Shown here: piece by piece, positions 47,276 to 51,869 of the stretch
Layout: the number at the start of each line of letters is the position of its first letter
Numbering within the stretch: position 1 is the stretch's first letter
Assembly: GCA_048213135.1 (NCBI GenBank)
Contig: PS015160.1
Span: 134,250 to 186,118, forward strand
Source of the DNA: Reclinomonas americana ATCC 50394
Lineage: Eukaryota; Jakobida; Jakobea; Jakobida
Direction: 5' to 3'
Length of the DNA stretch: 51,869 nucleotides
Notes under the pieces: generated by a model
The model's database searches: none
Seen by the model: the letters and a program-made list of their open reading frames with translations, nothing else
Told to the model about the DNA's origin: nothing
Program-made: the position numbers and the translations under genes

Positions 47276-47929
47276 NNNNNNNNNNNNNNNNNNNNNNNNN
47301 NNNNNNNNNNNNNNNNNNNNNNNNNNNNNNNNNNNNNNNNNNNNNNNNNNNNNNNNNNNNNNNNNNNNNNNNNNNNNNNNNNNNNNNNNNNNNNNNNNNN
47401 NNNNNNNNNNNNNNNNNNNNNNNNNNNNNNNNNNNNNNNNNNNNNNNNNNNNNNNNNNNNNNNNNNNNNNNNNNNNNNNNNNNNNNNNNNNNNNNNNNNN
47501 NNNNNNNNNNNNNNNNNNNNNNNNNNNNNNNNNNNNNNNNNNNNNNNNNNNNNNNNNNNNNNNNNNNNNNNNNNNNNNNNNNNNNNNNNNNNNNNNNNNN
47601 NNNNNNNNNNNNNNNNNNNNNNNNNNNNNNNNNNNNNNNNNNNNNNNNNNNNNNNNNNNNNNNNNNNNNNNNNNNNNNNNNNNNNNNNNNNNNNNNNNNN
47701 NNNNNNNNNNNNNNNNNNNNNNNNNNNNNNNNNNNNNNNNNNNNNNNNNNNNNNNNNNNNNNNNNNNNNNNNNNNNNNNNNNNNNNNNNNNNNNNNNNNN
47801 NNNNNNNNNNNNNNNNNNNNNNNNNNNNNNNNNNNNNNNNNNNNNNNNNNNNNNNNNNNNNNNNNNNNNNNNNNNNNNNNNNNNNNNNNNNNNNNNNNNN
47901 NNNNNNNNNNNNNNNNNNNNNNNNNNNNN
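47276..47929. other. Assembly gap (654 N)
   Basis: It hides the 3' end of the nephrocystin-like gene and the 3' UTR of the convergent coiled-coil gene. Confidence 0.99.
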
Positions 47930-47966
47930 GCAGTGCAGGGGGTAAAGAAAGGAAACAAAGCACATT

Positions 47967-50900
47967 TCACTCCGCTGATGTGGTGAGCCAGTCCAGTCGA
48001 AGGGCCGGCACACCTTTTATGGGTGGTGGTCGCACGCCGCTGCCACCATCACCAAGGCTGTTCTCGTCGCCGTCATCATCGTCGTCGTCGCTGTCATCAC
48101 TGTCGTAGTTGTCGAGAATGCCTTCGTCGGCACGTCGAGGCATAGAATTCGCCGCGCCGTTGGCGGCCGATTTGACGTGGTGACCATTGCCTTGATGAGA
48201 TGCTCGTGGTGGCTGCGATGGAGGTGGTGGGGGCGGGGGTGGGGGCGGCGGTGGTGCATGCTGCGGGCGAGGTGGTGGTGGAGTAATCGACAAGCTGCCC
48301 GGCCGTCCGAATTGTGGACTCGGTGAGAAGCGCGAGGAGTCGTCGTCAGCCATGGCGAGACTCATGACCTCCTCCCCGTATCCGGGAGACGGCAAGCGCA
48401 GGAACTCGGGGGAGGCACTTGGCGCAAGGTTTGCCTGCTCCAACATCGAGCGCTGCTCGGTGAGCAGCGATGCCAGTGCCTGCAAATCCTCCTCCATTCG
48501 TGCAATCACAGTGGCATGTTCTTGCCGCTGTTGCTCCAACGAGGTCTGTGAAGAGACACCGACAGGAATCTTGAGTCGCTTGTCGATGTGATCTTACGTT
48601 CACACCACACGGCTTCGCACCTCCAATTCAACAATTCGTGCACGCTCGCCGGCCAGCTTGCTCGCCAGCAGGCGGATGAGGTGCTGCTGGCTCTGCATGG
48701 TGTCGGCCGCCGTGGCACCGCTCGGGCCGCTCTCACTCTCGGGATCCTACACATAATGTTAATGAGAGGAGGGGATGGGGAGAGAGAGTGAGACGGGCAC
48801 GACGCTCACCATCAGTTGCCGTGACTGTACAAACGGCAACGACTTGGTCTCCTGCTCGGTCAGCGGCAAATCAAATGCCTCGGTGTCGAGTCTGCAGCAA
48901 CAATGTGACGCGGTGAGGAGCGGCAAGCAACATGACCGCAGGAGAAGAGGACTTCGACTCACGGAGACACTGACGGCGATCGGAACAGCTGAATGCGAAG
49001 TGTTCTCTCGTGGCCCTTGTTGGGTGCCTGCGAGCGGCGGCACGGTGAATGTGAGTGTTGTGTTGGGAGGCATGCACGCAAAGAAAGCACAAGAGCGACT
49101 CACCGAGCTGTCTTCCACACGCACACGCACGTGCGACTGAAATTCCTCGGCTGTCTTGAGGGCCAGCTTCTGCCAGTGTTCCACGTCGGCCTTTAGCTTT
49201 TGCACAAGCGCTGATTCAGTCTCCCCTGCTGGTGCCTGCGCGCCGCCACCACTGATGCTGTTTCTCCTGCTGCTGCTCTTCAACTCCTCCATCTCCACAG
49301 TCTTTTGTTGGTTGACACTGCGCAGATCGTGATTTTCCGCCGTCAACTCCGCCAACTGCGCCTCCAGCCGCTCACGCGCCCGCCGTTCTTCCTCCACCAG
49401 CGCTTGCAATCGTTGCATGTTGCCCGTCGCGGAGGCAGAGGCCTGCGATGATTGAAAGAAAGCGAAGATTAGTAACTGCGCGTATTGGACGATCCGTGCT
49501 CCGTCCACATCCCCACTCATCACCTGTTCGCTGTCGGTGCGCATCATGGGTGCCAGACTGCGCACCAGTTCCTCCCGCTGTCTCCGCTCAATGTCGAGCT
49601 GCGACTCGAGTCTCAGCAATTGATCAGTCAACTCGGCATTTGCGTGCACTGCGTCGGGCGGAAGGGGTGAGATGACGAGGCAGGAAGAGATACAAACAAA
49701 GGAGAAGGAGAACCTTCGCCCTTGTACTGCTCGGTGACCTGCCGCAGGCTCTCTTGCAGCTTGAACATAATGGAGCTGCCTTCGGATTTGAATCTGTGAA
49801 TCGCCTCCTGTGTAGGTGTGCATACCGTCAGCTCAGTGGTCCAAGCGCGCACCGTGACGAGGACATGGAACGCACCTGCGCTCGTTTCCGCTCCGCCTGC
49901 TCACTGCTCACTCGGTGATCCATCTCGTGCACCAGTTGATGCATTTGTGCTGCATTCCATCGGTGATCAGCAAGCTACGATGCGAAGAATGAAAGCTCAC
50001 CGTCACACACGCACCTTCTCGCTTCAGACGACTCTCGCGCTCCTCCTTCCTTCTCCGCAGCAACTCCTTCAGGCTGCCCAGCAGCGTGTTGCTCTCCTTC
50101 CGGTGCAGCGAGGCCATGGCGGCGAGTTCTTCGTCGACGGCACGAACGGCACGAAGACGCTCCACAAACGCGTGGGCGAATACCACATCCTCCTGTTCCA
50201 ATTCCGCAAGCAGCTGCGCCACGGTGCCTTCTCCATCCTCAGACATGGAAGGCAGCGCCGCCGCCGCAGCCGCCGCCGCCACCGCCGCCGAAAGGCCACC
50301 GACGGGAGTCTCGGTCAAACGGTGGGGGGTGACGGTTCGTGATGACGCGCGGGACGTGGCCTTGCCGGGACTTGGCGTGCGCGGAGGTCGCCGCACGGGC
50401 GATCTCGACGAATTCGACAACCATGGCTTGCTGTAGGAGCGCGATCGCGGAGACCGCGACGCCGCATTCGAAGTAGGTGTGCTGGCAGCAGCGCCATTCG
50501 CGCCCTGCCCACTGTATCCCTTGCCACGCTTGGGCGGCAGCGGCGCAGGAGGCGGTGGTGGTATGGAGCTGCCGCCACTCGAGGAAGGCGGAAGAGGAGT
50601 CCCATTGGCGGCCGCCATGACACCGGCCGACGACAGAAACGCACTAAACTCCTGCAACTCGTTCAGCAACGAGTCAGCGTCGCTCAATCCCAAACCACTA
50701 TCCATCGACGCCGGCCGCCGCTGCACTTCGGCGACCGACAAGGACGAGGAGGGCATGGTGGAGACGACGCCGCCGCCGCTCACCGCCGTGATAATGGCTC
50801 CATATTGTGAGGGCGACGACTGGAAGTGCAGCGGAGAGCCCTGTAATGAGGCCGACGATACTCCCAACGGTGACGGGTGTCGTTGTCGCTGTACCACCGA

Positions 50901-51481
50901 CTGGTACGGCTGCGTGCGGGCACTGTAGGACGACACTGCGTTCGCCGCCGCCATTTGCCGCGGTGACAGCTGCTGCGGTGGACCAGGTGATGCCTGTTTC
51001 GACAAGCGCAGCTCGTACTCCAGCTCACGTTCCCGCTGCTCCAGCACCGTCGGCATGCTGGCTCCCAACTGATACTGATGATGATCATACGCCGAGCCGT
51101 TCCACGCCTGCACTCCAGGCGACGGCATCGTGGCGGACAGCGCACCAAGGGAGAGTGCAGGTACGACGGGTGACGCGGCAGCACTCATGGGAGCGACTGG
51201 CGGTGACGCAGTTCGCGCGGCCAGGCGCGCACGAATGATATCCCGCGGCGACTGCAGTGGTCTGTTCAACTCACTCGCAGTGGTCTCGGCCGGCGACGAC
51301 ATGACCACGGGGTAGATGCCGACGGAGGAACCACCCGCAAAAGGAATCGGAGGCACCAGGCCGACCGTGTATGGTGACGGTGCGACAGAGGCGGTGGCGG
51401 TGGTGGCGGTGGTGGCGGTGGTGGGAAGGATGGCAGGTGAGGTGCCACGACGCGAGGAGACGAGTGGGGAGGCGGAGGCGT
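47967..51481 (-). CDS. Proline-rich, coiled-coil protein, function unknown (5' incomplete)
   Basis: Exons read leftward from an acceptor at 51481: a long Ser/Pro-rich part with PPPPPAPLPPKR, a KPWLSNSSRSPVRRPPRTPS basic tract, then helices (LLAELEQEDVVFAHAFVERL, LLGSLKELLRRRKEERESRL). Further exons are heptad-rich: AQMHQLVHEMDHRVSSEQAE, FKLQESLRQVTEQYKGEG, LLRLESQLDIERRQREELVR, LQALVEEERRARERLEAQLA. The last exon has EEDLQALASLLTEQRSMLEQ, a 12-residue proline run and an Asp/Ser-rich tail ending WLTTSAE at the stop at 47967. The disordered N-terminus plus central coiled coil resembles centrosomal or basal-body scaffold proteins, but I recognise no family. The start exon is beyond 51481, in the microsatellite-rich end or outside the window. 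Confidence 0.72.
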
Positions 51482-51803
51482 CTGTGCAACGTAGGAAAGG
51501 GAGGGGGGAGAGAGGAGAGTGAGGGAAGGGTGGAGGGGGGCAGAGAACAGATGGAAGGAATGAGGAAGAGTGAGGGGAAGAGCGATCTCCAACAGCTGCG
51601 TAGCGAACAATCAAGGCGGACGGTCATGAAACAGCGACAAAGACGATGATGAGAGAGAGGTGAGTGCAGAGTGCATAGAGGAAGAGAACAAATGGCTGGG
51701 ACTAGAACACACAGGAAAGGCAAAGAGCGATGGAAGGCATGAGGAAGAGGGAGGAAGAACAATCTTTATCAGTTGCGAATCGAACGGCCCAGTTGGACGA
51801 TTA

Positions 51804-51804
<1 letters not shown>

Positions 51805-51869
<65 letters not shown>
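51805..51869. repeat. (GT)n(GA)n compound microsatellite at the window edge
   Basis: GT units to about 51827, then GA units to the end. It is probably in the upstream intron of the coiled-coil gene (CT on that gene's sense strand). The stretch 51482-51804 is AG-rich with two related copies of GAAGGAATGAGGAAG and GAAGGCATGAGGAAG, and no coding exon is seen. Confidence 0.9.

Noticed and set aside
47044-48108. Poly-Lys, poly-Arg, poly-Glu and poly-Leu frames around the gap
   Set aside because: Translations of (TTC)n and N; not supported as coding.
1-51869. tRNA, rRNA, transposase or reverse-transcriptase genes
   Set aside because: None was recognised by eye; a covariance-model and transposon-profile scan would be needed to exclude short or decayed copies.

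Overview
This is a window of nuclear DNA from a eukaryote, most probably a free-living flagellated protist. Nearly every gene is cut into many short exons by GT-AG introns, exons are GC-rich, introns are packed with pyrimidine microsatellites, and the gene set is eukaryotic: an RBMX2/Ist3-type splicing factor, an ABCA transporter, gamma-tubulin complex protein 5, a Naa60-like acetyltransferase and a nephrocystin-1-like ciliary protein. The sequence does not fix the lineage. Gene models were built by eye from splice signals, reading-frame continuity and family motifs, so individual splice junctions are approximate. Seven runs of N interrupt the window and several fall inside genes.

Layout: 1-181 (-) first exon of an RBMX2-like splicing factor; 712-3650 (-) quinone oxidoreductase-like dehydrogenase, 5' exon missing; 3651-5197 simple repeats and a minisatellite; 5198-15477 (+) full ABCA transporter, N-terminus missing; 15588-21339 (-) very large disordered protein; 21700-24471 (-) Naa60-like N-acetyltransferase, with a gap and microsatellites in its first intron; 24543-31126 (+) a giant type II membrane protein with a 22-residue repeat stalk and a C-terminal peptidase S74/intramolecular chaperone domain; 31206-36136 (-) GCP5; 36217-37808 (+) TraB-family membrane protein; 38024-38637 (-) TMEM254-like membrane protein; 39222-39500 (-) orphan 3' exons; 39554-40643 (-) serine hydroxymethyltransferase, 5' half only; 41073-43138 (-) predicted AAA-ATPase-like protein; 43698-47166 or beyond (+) an EF-hand/nephrocystin-1-like fusion; 47967-51481 or beyond (-) proline-rich coiled-coil protein.

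The genes are unrelated housekeeping, cytoskeletal, ciliary and surface functions, not a pathway. They are tightly packed: two divergent pairs have start codons only 71 and 80 bases apart (24471/24543 and 36136/36217), and two convergent pairs have stops about 80-110 bases apart.

The most interesting locus is 24543-31126. It has the architecture of a phage or giant-virus tail fibre (repetitive beta-rich shaft plus a self-cleaving S74 trimerisation domain), but it is divided by introns and anchored by a single N-terminal transmembrane helix. Second is the apparent in-frame fusion of four EF-hands to a nephrocystin-1-like domain at 43698-47166.
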